Positions 37,206 to 47,884 are shown, counted from the first letter of the stretch. The stretch: 64,000 nucleotides of DNA from Larix kaempferi (GCA_027924585.1 BSBM01000140.1:9225001-9289000); one strand, 5' to 3'. The notes: generated by a model from the letters alone, not told the origin. Numbers and translations are program-made.

Positions 37206-38530
37206 ACGTCGGCACAGATTGGCCCAATAACTTGGAAATGGGGGCCAAAAGAGGAATTCTTTTTCTATGAGATGGACCTAATACCCTTCAAATTGATGTT
37301 TATGCAAGGTTTGACACTCAAAATGTTTCAATGGAAAGAATGTGAGCATGAATTGGAGGACATGCAAGCGGAAAACGATCCCCACTCCATCAATGGTTTG
37401 AGAGAGTGCAGAACGCTCAAATTCTTCCATGTATAGGGGATGAGATCCCAAATACAACTATTGGACTATTTGATTCGGTTGTGGGATCCAGACCAACAAC
37501 ACTTCAGAGTTGGAGCACACATCCTCACTTTGGAAATTGAGGATATATACTTTCTGATGAGGTTATCGAGGTGTGGGGCCCCCATGTCCCTATCCGGACC
37601 TAGGGTGGTGATTAGACCACCGAGGACCTCATTGCACAGTTTTGTAGTCCATGCACACAGATGTTGGATGGGAAAATCCCCATCAAGAACGTGCGGGACC
37701 ATCCCTTGAGGACTGTATTGTTCACTATTGAGCGAGTGGCAGGTAGTAGGGCCCTACATTAGGCCACCAATTCTCACATGTTGTACGCCATCGATTTCAT
37801 GGCTCCTATGGTGTTTAACTAGTGCAAGGGGCTCCTCGTAAACTTGAAGGAACAATTGACCAAGTGCCGCAGAGGGGAGCTCAAGCAGTTTTGTTATGGG
37901 TCCATTGTGGTCTCTTTCTTCTTGGAGAGGGTTACCCTTCTCCCTCCCTAGGTAGAGATCAATGATCTCAATCCGTGTGACCCATGTTTGCAGCGGTGGA
38001 CTGAGGTGATGGCCCTCCATGGTGGTGGCGGGCCCATGATTACCTATGGACCTACTTTTTTCAGATGGTTGCGTATCCAGCTCCTTGTGGTGGAGGAATA
38101 TACATATGCAGGGGCAGGCTTCTGAGAAGAACCCGAATTAGTTCTTCCAGAGGGAGAGCAGTGGGGAGAGATAGGTAAGAAAAAGAATCTCTTGTTTTTA
38201 TGCATTTTATGATTTTTTCATTTTTTTTGTAGTACTAACATCTTATATCTTTCCTTACACAGATATTGTCCCATCGAGACCGGAGGGATCCTCACCCATC
38301 AAGAGGCAAGGAGTGGTTCGTGAGATGGTTGTGGTTCATCAGGAGACTTTGGAGGAGATATATGAGTAGGAGGAGAACCTCCAATGCCTGACCACAAACA
38401 TTCCATACATCTCTATAGACGACCTTCCGTGAAACTATCAGCGTAGGACTGCTGGAGTTTTGGGTTGTTTTGGTTGGTTGCTTCGCCGGGTGGCTAGGGC
38501 CATCATATTCTATCATGAGCACCGTCCATG
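37206..38530 (+). pseudogene. Antisense ORF with plant-mobile-domain-like sequence
   Basis: On the plus strand, opposite to the element's pol, a broken frame has the block LWDPDQQHFRVGAHILTLEI, then DIYFLMRLSRCGAPMSLSG. This resembles the plant mobile domain (DUF1985/PMD-like), in which an F-x-x-G-x-x-x-LT-x-E-D stretch precedes a short hydrophobic 'L-S-R-R-G' turn. Further blocks (TVLFTIERVAGSRALH, NLKEQLTKCRRGELKQFCYG, EVMALHGGGGPMITYGPTFF) follow in shifting frames to about 38160. A GT-AG interval at 38175-38262 looks like an 88-bp intron before a last exon (PSRPEGSSPIKRQGVVREM). Antisense ORFs with this domain between pol and the 3' LTR are known from Tat/Retand elements. Several stops make it non-functional. 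Confidence 0.6.
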
Positions 38531-38792
38531 ATAGGTTTTATATGCGATGATATATTGAAATCCATGAGCTTCATATTTTTTTAGATGTGACATACGGAAA
38601 GCCGTGGGATTCAGATTTTTTGTATCAGTACCTTTTGTAAAACATTTTGCCAGACTTAATATAAAATGATATCTAGTAGTTTATACATTGTGTTTTCATG
38701 ATGGATATGGGTCTCATGTGTGTTTGCTTTTACATTAATGGATAATTTACATGTCATGTCAATTATGCATCTTTAAAAAAAATGCTTATAAA

Positions 38793-39220
38793 TGTGCAAT
38801 GTGTCAATCTAATACAAAGTTAGCCAACGAATTGGAAACCGTGTTTATACATCTTGGGATATGTAGGTATTGAATAGACTCAAAAGACCTTTCCAATAGA
38901 TGTACTCACTAGAATAAGTGGAGTAGCGTAGGGTCACGGATAGTGTAGACTCGGTTCAAATGGGAAACCACCAGTTGAGAATCCAAGTAGATGACAACGT
39001 GGTCCACAACGAGAGAAAAATAGTCGGTCAACAATCTAATCATTGCGTGATATCTGGCGATGTTATTAGTTATAGGACCTACACACGCTCCTCCTAAGCT
39101 GATCAGTTCATCGGCACGGAAATAGAGTACACAGGCTGCCGAGGCGAGGTTTCGGGCGTGTCGGCTAGCGCCATCCGCAAATCCATAGCAGGTTGTCATC
39201 TGCACATCCATGCAGAACAT
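38793..39220 (-). pseudogene. Extra (archaeal-type) RNase H downstream of integrase
   Basis: The minus-strand frame reads YGFADGASRHARN (first Asp), then GPITNNIARYHAMIRLL and VIYLDSQLVVSHL (third acidic residue). It continues past two stops as LLERSFESIQYLHIPRC and SNSLANFVLD. This is the additional RNase H seen in Tat-lineage gypsy elements. The usual Glu after TNN is replaced by Arg, so catalysis is lost. It starts with its own Met and lies about 115 bp after the integrase stop, rather than between RNase H and integrase as in classical Tat elements. Confidence 0.75.
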
Positions 39221-39335
39221 GGTATAAGCGACAGTCGATATAAGACCCTAACACACTAAAAGAAAAGTGTCACACCAACACAAACACAAACACACGTCAT
39301 ATACAATATATACAGAGTACTAATGAAATATTACT

Positions 39336-39745
39336 TAAGCATAGTACCGCTTTAGGTAGAGCTCATTCCATGGCTCCCATAAAGATATTACCTCTTAATC
39401 AACTAACTCATAAGCTCCCTTTTCCAAAACACGTTTTATGATGTATGGCCAATGCCACATGGACTCAATTTTACCTGCCCCCGACTTATCATGTTTTTGG
39501 TCGTAAGTCAGGAAGAAATCACCCTCGTTTAAGATACGGGGTTTAACAAATTTTTTATATTGGGCCTTGATGTGTCTCTTATGTGCTTCATTGGCTAGAG
39601 CTGCATCACGACGAGTTTTGTCGAGTCTAGATGAATATAAGAATCTCTCTTCCTCAGCTATTGTGTTCAGTTAAAGTTCAATGGCTAGTTTCAAAGACGG
39701 AATTTCACACTCAATAGGAAATACTGACTCTAGTCCATACCACTA
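39336..39745 (-). pseudogene. Integrase C-terminus of the Tat-like element
   Basis: The minus strand enters at WYGLESVFPIECEIPSLKLA. It continues through RLDKTRRDAALANEAHKR and VKPRILNEGDFFLTYDQKHD to WPYIIKRVLEKGAYELVD and a terminal LYLKRYYA. This is the C-terminal part of a Ty3/gypsy integrase. The catalytic core is absent: at about 39745 the sequence switches abruptly to a different gypsy element. At least two stops are present. Confidence 0.8.
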
Positions 39746-41300
39746 AGATATATCATGTTTACCTCCAACAATTCCTGAATTTTCTTTTCAATTTCATTTC
39801 TTGAGAAAAACGATTCCTATAACGGAACACATTGGGTGGTTGACTACTAAGAATCAATGGGATGTCATGATGATTATGTCTATGCGAGGGATATAAGATG
39901 TGGAATGTTTCAAATACCTGGTAATGTTTGGCCAAAACCAACTACAAATCATGATGCATTTCATATGGGGATTTAACCATAAATTGGATGGCATTTTATT
40001 GGGAAACAATGCCTATGGACCCTTCTTCATGAGCTTTTCCATTTGGTGAGAGTTGATCCAATGATTTCTAGCTAATTGGCTTGGAGATCATTGAGAGTGT
40101 ATTTATGTCCCTCCTTATCAAAGCTCATAAATCCTTGAAATCCATTGTAATAGGGCCCATTGTTTGCACCCATTTTGCTCCTAGAATTACATCACAACCT
40201 CCCATTTCAGTGACAAACATGTTAAATTTTAGGAAATAGTCCTTAATTTAGAGTTTCAAATTCTCATTCTTATAACCATAATCCATATTACCTCCATTGA
40301 CTATCATGAATTGAAGATGGTGCACCACAGGGACATAACAATATGTTTCTTCTACTACATGACAATGGATGAATTTGTGTGTGTTGTTGCTATTGTTTAA
40401 TACATTCACTTTCCTATGCATGATATATCCTACCAACTTCATGGTATGGGGATATGTAATTCTCGATAAAGATTGGAGGGAAATTTTGGGTTCCGTACAA
40501 GGAGAATTCTAAGTGGTTACTTCATTGGGATGAGGTGTAGAATTTTCCAGATCCATCTTAATCACGCCTTCTTCTAAAAATTTCTTGAACATGCCCAATT
40601 AGACCTATCTATGATAAATAATTTATGTTCCATGCAGTTATGCCCTTTGAAAAAAAAAAATCATCACAATGATAAAAAAGGCCAATACGTTGATGTTCTA
40701 TTACTTCCGTCAAGGTCAACTTGTGGACCTAGAGAGAATGAGAAGGATGTTGAGTAGGCACAAAAGGTGGTCATGGTTTCTTAACAAAATCATGTTGTTT
40801 GGTCTGGGTTGAGGCCATCACCTATGCTTTTTAATCTAGCTAAGAGGATTCTAACCAAGTAGTTGGGTGAGACATTTCTATTTATTTATTGATCTCTTCC
40901 TTGATACCACCGATAAAACACTCTTTGAAGAACTCATTAATCATGCCTTCATGATTATGATTGCTAATATCTCAAAGGAAATAATCAAGTTTTCCAATAT
41001 TCCATATTAGTGAAAGTTGTCCAACATCTAAAAAATAGTATCAATTTCAAATTTAGCATAAATGGCCTTCACAAATTGATTCCATGAAATGTATCCCTCA
41101 TATACCTTCTTATCCCACTTCCAATGCCACCAGTGCTCCCTATCTAGATATAACACACCCACTCATAGTTTTAGTTTTTCATCATCAATACCCTTGAGAG
41201 AAAACTAGTGTTCAATATGACCCACCTATTCTATTGGATCAGGGCCATGAAACTTATTCATGTATACCTTGGGTAATTTATGCATCATATGGGTTTGAGT
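39746..41300 (-). pseudogene. Gag-protease-RT entry of another gypsy family (gypsy-3)
   Basis: In minus-strand order, a decayed retrotransposon Gag is followed by a worn zinc-knuckle region near 40650 (GHNCMEHKLF). The Gag reads EHWWHWKWDKKVYEGYISW, then FVKAIYAKFE, then FIGGIKEEI. A protease at 40248-40442 has its active site degraded from the DSG pattern to NSN (VLNNSNNTHKFI). The linker before RT follows (HYQVFETFHILYPSHRHNHH, then RNCWR). Stops and frameshifts are frequent. It ends exactly where the Tat-like integrase tail begins, so one of the two was inserted into, or deleted against, the other. Confidence 0.65.
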
Positions 41301-43620
41301 GTCATGAAAGGATGGATTGGTGCAATAATCCTTGTTGGTAGAAGATTCCTTGTGATCAACTGACCCTATCTAATCATTCCAAATATTCAATTGATTGTTG
41401 GTGAATTTTTTGAGGGAGGACAATTGGTTTTTGAGGATTTTTTGAAGTGTTGAATGTGAGATAAGGCATTGTACTTTTTCCTCTAGGGTAGTGAGTTTGA
41501 CTATTTGACTTTTGGGCTAGTGAGTTTGTTTATTTTGTATTTTGGGATGGTGACTTTATTCTGCATTATAGTGGTAGGCATGGGACCACTTGGGTCTATT
41601 AAAAGGGTTATTGGATATCTACACCAACATAACTATCTTTACATAAGGATCCTTTTGGGATAGGTCCCCCACAATGGTCTAGGTAGGCATGGGACAACTT
41701 CTAGATTTTTTTTCTTAATTTCATTACCATAAGATTATCGTACTAACAAAAATTTATAAATTTGGATATTCCAATTTCTATAAGGATTTAATTGTTCATG
41801 CAATAGAGGTTTGATAGGGTCTTAATAGATAGGGAATGTCATCATCTAAAGATGCATAATATATCAGAGGGTTTCCAACAATAATACCATGACAACATTT
41901 CACAGCTCTAACTAAGATGGATCGGTCATTTTATTCGATTCCCTAATATATGAAAGTGATCTTCATGAGCGATATGCTTGGTGTACCATAGCAACAAACG
42001 ACGAAAATGATTTTTTAAGGGTTATTTCAAGTATGCGTAGGGGGCTTACGATATACCCAAGGGTAAATGGAAGATCTAATCCATGAATGTATTTTATCCA
42101 ATGTGGTACTACTCACCAAGTACCTACATCGGTGTACAAGGGTTCCCAACCAAGTAACTCCACTTGTGTTCCTATTTGTTTGCTTCCAAGTTGCAAGTTG
42201 ACCCATTGAGATTTCTATGTTTATAGACATTGGAACATGTCTCTAGCTTAAAAAATATATATTTGAATTTCAAGTGCATGTTGGCACATGAAAGTGCTTT
42301 AATATCACTTTTAGTGTAATTAAATAACAAATACAAATCATTTAAGAACAATATATGAAGAAATATACACAATAGGAAAATAAAAACAATAACATAACAC
42401 CTATAGAAATAATCTTTATTGATATGCCAAAAGGGATCAAATTTTACTTGCCTCTTTGAGGGGTTAACCTCCATTTGAGCATATCTATAATAAAATAATA
42501 ATCCCTCAAGGCCCTACCCCTCATTACATATCATCCTACCTCTCTAAATAGTTTCTCACTACCCAAACCCTAATCAATCATTGTCCCAACATTAATTAGT
42601 ACCAATACCTTATGGGCTTTATTCAATAAGATGTCCCTTTTACATTCAACTAGCTAATGAACCTTAATACCCTATATATAGAGATTAAGAAAAAACCCAA
42701 ACAGTGTCTCTTCTTGTATAGTCCCATAACATATATTTTCCTTTATAGAAGCTATTTTCTCCCTCTCACTTTTAGTAACAAGAGATTTAAAAAATCCTTA
42801 GTAAGCTTATCCCATATCTTAAGCTAATGAAAAAGTGCACATTTCAGCACCCTAACCCTATGGACCTCATCCATTTATAGTAAATAGCACAATTTGGATA
42901 CCAAAATTACCTTTTCTTTTTGAAACCCTTGACCTCATCCATTTAAAGTAAATAGATCAATTTGGATACCAAGATTACCTTTTCTCTATTATAAAGGTTG
43001 CTTTGAAACCCTTGAGAAACAATTTCCATTTCTTTCAGTTTTTAATTGTACCTGCATAAGATGACTAAAATTTTATGGCCATAACCAAAAAAAAAGGAAC
43101 CCACATTATGAGATATGTCATTCTTTAATTTCTCCAACCACCTTTACCATATTCAACTTGGGCTATAGAGATGAGATACATTTAAAATAAATGGGTTTGA
43201 TGTATATGATTTTTTTAAGCACCTCACTAGTAAAGTAATTTCAAAAGAGTGGTGGCTGGAGTAATCTTCCTCGTAGTTGAAGTCAAAAAAGTAATTATCA
43301 AAGAAAATGCTCCTTCCTCAAGTTATTCTAAGTGAAGCATAATTATGCACAGCATATATATATATATATGCGCTTTTGGAAATGCATCAGAGTTGAATCC
43401 ATCATGAGCTCCAAATAAAAAACTATACTTGCGTACACTGAATCTACAACAACATCCATACCATCAGCAATACACACAGCAATATTACAAGTAGTACTCC
43501 AATACTGGTACAACAACGTCCATAGCATCAGCAATATTACAAGTAGTACAGCTCCAATACAGGTACATCTGATTCAAAGTGAACAAGAAATAACGGATTC
43601 AAACCGTTCCATGTGTGTTT
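41301..43620. other. Spacer, no gene recognised
   Basis: AT-rich, no coding motif. It may include the 5' untranslated part of gypsy-3. A 68-bp duplication (42863-42998) and a TA microsatellite near 43362 are the only clear structures. Near 43480-43560 a segment containing GCAATATTACAAGTAGTAC is present twice, about 58 bp apart. Confidence 0.45.
42863..42998. repeat. 68-bp tandem duplication
   Basis: GACCTCATCCATTTA begins at 42863 and 42931. Each copy continues to a CAATTTGGATACCAA block and a TTTGAAACCCTTGA end. The second copy carries a short extra stretch. Confidence 0.85.
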
Positions 43621-43626
43621 TTCATT
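43621..43626 (-). terminator. Possible polyadenylation signal of the 87-residue gene
   Basis: About 140 bases after the stop codon the minus strand reads TTTATTAATGAAAAA, a near-AATAAA signal. TTGTACGT and CTGTACGT words, resembling plant far-upstream elements, lie between stop and signal. Weak evidence, but well placed. Confidence 0.3.
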
Positions 43627-43767
43627 AATAAATATAAACCTACATGTTCAAGAGCTTGTCCAAACATTCTAAAAACTCTGAAGTTATAGACTGAGAAGCT
43701 GAATCTCAGTCAGAACGTACAGCAATTCAAGATTTACAGGGTAACAAACGTACAACAATTCAAGAGC

Positions 43768-44031
43768 TCACAGCTTTGTGTCAGAAGCAACGCCATGCTT
43801 CTTTATTGTTATATCATCACCATCATAAGAACCGACTTTCCACCGTCCAAACAGCTGCTTCTTCTGCTTCTGCTTCTTCTGCTTCTGCTTCTGCTTCTTC
43901 TCCTCCTCCTCTTTGTTCGTGGTGCTGTTCATCCATTCACTTATGTTGGATCTCTTCTCAGCTTCTTTACCCTGCGAGTAGACAGCTCGGTTTGCATATG
44001 CCATAGCCAATAATGGCGTCGCCGATGCCAT
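43768..44031 (-). CDS. Hypothetical 87-residue lysine-rich protein
   Basis: I do not recognise this protein. It starts MASATPLLAMAYANRAVYSQ, has a highly charged middle made of KQKQKQKK-like repeats (from a CTTCTG microsatellite), and ends in a short KKHGVASDTKL tail. No signal peptide or membrane segment is evident; the lysine block could be a nuclear-localisation or RNA-binding stretch. The context supports a gene: a TATA box about 110 bp upstream (44141-44150), a pyrimidine-rich leader, a good start context (GTCAATGGC) and a plausible poly(A) signal 140 bp after the stop. It is the only such frame outside transposons in the window. It could still be a gene fragment or chance ORF. Confidence 0.45.
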   Translation of the reverse strand: MASATPLLAMAYANRAVYSQGKEAEKRSNISEWMNSTTNKEEEEKKQKQKQKKQKQKKQLFGRWKVGSYDGDDITIKKHGVASDTKL

Positions 44032-44140
44032 TGACCCAATTCAATTGAAATGAGCAAAAAGAGAAAGAAGAAGAAGGCAAGAACGAACGGAACAGATCGT
44101 TGAATAAACACCTGCAATCCTGAATGAAGAGATAGTGGTG

Positions 44141-44150
44141 GTTTTATAAT
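44141..44150 (-). promoter_or_regulatory. TATA box for the 87-residue ORF
   Basis: The minus strand reads ATTATAAAAC followed by CACCACTATCTCTTC. A start site about 30 bases downstream would give a leader of about 80 nt before the ATG at 44031. Confidence 0.4.
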
Positions 44151-44399
44151 TACAGAGAAGGGAACAGGTTGATGAATAGAAAACTTGGAGCGCAAGAAAA
44201 AGGAGGAGCCGTCGGCCCACACGCATCTCATCACAAACCTTTTCCGTGCTAGTGATAGCGATTTGTCTGTTTTCATATTAGCTCTCCTTTCATCACGTCG
44301 CTTTCACCATTCGCCTTTATATTACTTTACCAAACACTCCTGGCCACTGTATTCTATCTGTAATCTCAGTGTATGTCATATATAGTTCCTCCTACATGG

Positions 44400-45461
44400 A
44401 TTCCACTGGCCGAGACCTTTCTCTTTTTGAGTATAAAAAAATCGGTGTGGGTAAAACGTTTTTGAACTTCTTATTCATCCATGGTCAGACATAGACGATG
44501 AAATCTTTACTTAGATATTTTTTTTGCTGTAAAAATGAATGCAGTTTGCTTGGATACTTTTGGGTATTTAAATTAGCAATTGTCCTATGAAGGTGCAATA
44601 ATAAGTCGATAGATTGTTGTTGGAAAGTAAAAAAGATTGAAAAGAAAAACTAAAATCGAGGTGGTGTAGACGGTTGTATCTTGAGGAAATCAACAAGAAG
44701 TTTTGCATGGAAGGAAAATGAAGAACCAACTATAAAAATCCCTTTCAAGATAACACAAATAGTTACATGAATATTCACATCACAAACAAGCAAGCATTTT
44801 CCGAAAGTAGGATTCGTTGGTTTTCTTGTTTTTGATTTAATTTAGATGATTCCACTTAAAGTAGAGATAAAAGCTTCAAGAGACAAATTGTTTACCTCCA
44901 AGGAAAGCTACCCCTCTAATTCAGAAATTAGCCACTAGAGGGAAAATTGCTCACCTCATAATGTAAGGAGCCTCTCAAAACCAATTATTTGACCATGCAA
45001 CCTGCAACCTCATTGAATTCTCTTTTCTAAAACAAATGAGTGATGGCTTCATTTAGGATTCTCAACAAACCACACACCAAAAGAGAAAATTGTCAACCTA
45101 GGAGGTACACAAACTCGCTCACCCCCCTACTCACTTGGATGTGCACGCTACCACCTTAACCCAATGAATTACTTTGGAGGCAAGCAAGCTCTCAACCTCA
45201 ACAAATTGGTAGAATGTTCATTAATCTCAACTTTTACGTTTTACAATTGCCTCTCGTTGACTTGGTTCATCACTATTTCACCCTACCTTTTTAAATTGTC
45301 TCTTGTTGCCTTGGTTCATCAATATTTCACCCTACAACTTTTCATTTACTTGAAAACAAATGATCTAGATCCATTTATGGATTATTGCACCAAAATTGCT
45401 CTAGAGCCATAGGATTTTGGTAGGGGTGGAAGTCTACCCCCTTATAAATTCCTAGCAAGCC
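44400..45461. other. Spacer, no gene recognised
   Basis: No domain or terminal repeat. The open frame at 45164-45412 is leucine/phenylalanine-rich because it spans an imperfect duplication around TTGGTTCATCA.TATTTCACCCTAC (about 45258 and 45312), and is unlikely to be coding. Confidence 0.45.
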
Positions 45462-45487
45462 ATTTCAAGTAACATGGTTTTCCTTAA
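45462..45487. repeat. Direct repeat flanking the Penelope-like element
   Basis: ATTTCAAGTAACATGG, followed by TTTTCCTTAA, recurs at about 47285-47310 with two mismatches in 26 bases. The element lies between, so this is probably its target-site duplication. A related ATTTCAAGTGACATGA also occurs just inside the element near 47266. Confidence 0.6.
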
Positions 45488-45581
45488 AAAATATTCCATA
45501 AAACATGCTCTTCTCAAATGTGAGATCAATTCAAATAACTCGCTTTTGAAGATGGTGGAGAGGAAGACTACGTTAGTTGGA

Positions 45582-45634
45582 ATTTCTTCCCGACGTTTCG
45601 AGCCGCAAAGTAGGGCTCATCATCAGGAGAGAGT
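45582..45634 (-). ncRNA. Hammerhead-ribozyme-like motif
   Basis: The minus strand has CTGATGA (45626-45620). A 5-bp stem GAGCC/GGCTC (45618-45614 with 45604-45600) around a 9-nt loop follows, then GAAAC and GTC (to 45592). These are the CUGAUGA, stem II, GAAA and cleavage-triplet parts of a hammerhead in the correct order. Stem I can form about four pairs from the flanks. Stem III is almost absent, as recalled for the minimal hammerheads of Penelope-like elements, which are thought to work as dimers. Only one copy is present here. Confidence 0.65.
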
Positions 45635-46413
45635 ATCTCAAGGTTAAATTAGGTATGGAAGATAGCATTTAATAAGTGTGAGATTCATTTTAAATTTTTT
45701 TAGAGTTTTAGCAGACATCCTTATTGTTTAGAATTATTTATTTTAATTTTTAATTAGTTCTTAATAGTTCCTTACTAATTGGTTTTTAATTAGTTTAAGA
45801 GTAAAGTATAATAGGTTAATAGCCTATGGTTAATAAATTAGTTTAATTTTAATTATTTAATTAAATTTACTATTTAAAAGTTACTATTAAACTTAAACTA
45901 ACTATTATTAAGGTTAAAAAAAATTATTTTAAAATGTTACCTAATTTCCAATTATTGAAATAATAATTATTTTTAATAATTTTAATATAAGATTTAAAAT
46001 TTATTTTAATGGAATTTTTAATAATAATGATTAAATTTTTACTATTAATAATAATTTTAATGATTATCTATGTTAAAGAAATCTTGTATTAAAGTCCCTA
46101 AGTTTAAACTGAATTATTAAACTAATAATTGTTAATCCCACAAAAATCTATTTTTAGAGTAATTGAATTAATAATTAATTTTGAGAGAGTTATTTAAATT
46201 TATCTAACCAAAGTTTAGAGAAACATAAAAATGTAATTTTTTAAAGCTGGTTTGTTAAATTTTTTAATAAAATCATAATTTATTATTTATAAGATTTAAA
46301 ATATTTTATTCATGAGAATTAAAACTTTTAGGGTTTATAAATTTTTAATTAAAGTTATTAAAATAATCAAATCATTAGTTGATTTTTAGATTTTTTATTT
46401 TTTTAAAAACTTT

Positions 46414-47298
46414 TTAGAGATTATTAAAGTTATTGTTTTTTGTATGTGGATTATTGTCTTTGAGATGGTGAATTATGGGGTGCCAACACTCGCTAAGCTT
46501 AAGGCCATCATCCCTATTTAAATTTGATGGAACCTTCTCTATCTCAATGGCCTCCCTGATCTTCCTCCTTCTATAATGTTCCTCCCTAGCGATGAGTTTT
46601 GTTTCTTCAATGCGTATGTGGTGGTGTGAGTGGTGGGCATGTTTAGCTAGTGTTGATTTCTGATGACGATCATGCCTAATGTCTGCACAATGTTCTTTGA
46701 GTCTCACCTGGATGGAGCGTCCAGTTTGCCCAATATACGGTATATCACAAGAGCAGGGGACACTGTAGACACCCTTCTGTTTTAATGGTTCTACTGGGTC
46801 TTTGGAGGAATCTAACATTCTACCTACCGAGTTTGGGGGAGAAAAAGTTACCCTCATGTCCTTTCTACGAAGAATCCTGGCTATAACATATGTTGTTCCT
46901 TTAATATAAGGAAGTGTGATCTTAGTTCCATCAATGTTCTTATTTTTCTTTTGAGATTTTTTACGAGCTTTTCGGATAAACTTCGTGATTTGATTTTTGT
47001 TATAACCATTCATTTAAAAGACATTGGACAAGTGGTCTAACTCTTGCTCTAGGTGGTCTTCATCTGAGATCCTGATATCTCTAGTTACCAGGGTGTTTAA
47101 CACTCCTATCTTTTGAAAGGGTAGATGGTGTGACTCCGCGTGTAGGTACCTATCAGTATGGGTCTTCTTCCTATAAACCTGATGACCTAGGGCTCCACCA
47201 TTTCTTTTAGTGATGAGCACATCCAAGAATGGAATATGGTTATCCTCTTCAACCTCCATGGTGAATTTCAAGTGACATGAAGTGATTTCAAGTGACAT
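46414..47298 (-). pseudogene. Penelope-like RT C-terminus and GIY-YIG endonuclease
   Basis: Two frames in the same register are separated by a single TAA at 47014-47016. The first (94 residues) is the RT end: FTMEVEEDNHIPFLDVLI, then the VYRKKTHTDRYLHAESHH block diagnostic of Penelope RTs. The second (199 residues) has the linker GYNKNQITKFIRKA. A GIY-YIG nuclease domain follows: GVYSV after a conserved Lys, CSCDIPYIGQTGRS, the catalytic Arg in VRLKEH, then AKHAHHSHH and a Glu in KIREAIEIEK. The domain reaches the usual C-terminal NLNRDDG block. Apart from the one stop and the missing 5' part, it is remarkably well preserved. Confidence 0.9.
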
Positions 47299-47310
47299 GG
47301 TTTTCTTTAA

Positions 47311-47884
47311 ATAACTCTATCTTCAAAAATTATGCTTAAAAAGAGATTGATTTAACATGATAAAAAATTATCGACATCGATATCAATATTAAGAATAAAA
47401 AATATTAATAATTATTTACAATTTAATATGATGTATTAACAAAGAATTAATAATTGGGTTGAAAAAGAGTGAGAGTAATGCATTTTGAAACACTATTTGC
47501 ACAATACAACTATATTGTGACTTTAAAAAGATTATGTTAAAACATTAAAAATATAATTATAAAAGCATATATATTAAATATAATAAAGTTTTAAAGTGTA
47601 TTATATTTAAAATATTATAAATCAATACTTATATATATATATATATAATATGATATGAGAAATTTCTACAACGGTAAAATAAATAGTAAAAAGTATAAAT
47701 TGATAATATATGAGAATATTTAGTTAAGTTTAATGTAATTGGCAGTCATGCCTCGGGAACGTCGTCCTGTACTTCACGGTCGTTTGAGAACCTTCTAGGG
47801 TTTCTGGACTCCTGTAAATTTTTTGACCTATCGACCTGCGTAGCTCCCCTGTCACGCCTTGCTTCTTGGCTTTGAGTGGCTCTC
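47311..47884. other. AT-rich spacer
   Basis: Very AT-rich with a TA microsatellite near 47630-47648. After about 47740 the base composition rises sharply, probably marking the 5' UTR of the LINE. No other feature is visible. Confidence 0.5.

Larger units (their letters stand above)
45489..47298 (-). mobile_element. 5'-truncated Penelope-like retroelement (GIY-YIG type)
   Basis: The minus strand carries the end of a Penelope-type reverse transcriptase joined to a GIY-YIG endonuclease. An AT-rich 3' region of about 0.9 kb with a hammerhead-like motif follows. The direct repeats at 45462 and 47285 bracket it. Everything upstream of the RT thumb is missing. Endonuclease-bearing Penelope elements are typical of animals; in plants I know them from conifers, attributed to ancient transfer from arthropods. 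The exact 3' end, between 45489 and about 45545, is uncertain. Confidence 0.85.

Noticed and set aside
38292-38522. Minus-strand 76-codon frame in the Tat-like 3' region
   Set aside because: It is antisense to the last exon of the plant-mobile-domain-like ORF, which has better motif support.
43776-44013. Serine- or leucine-rich plus-strand frames over the 87-residue gene
   Set aside because: They read the CTTCTG microsatellite in other frames; the minus-strand frame has the promoter and poly(A) context.
46414-47013. GIY-YIG domain as a homing endonuclease or UvrC-like repair gene
   Set aside because: It is in frame with a Penelope-type RT end separated by one stop, which identifies the retroelement.
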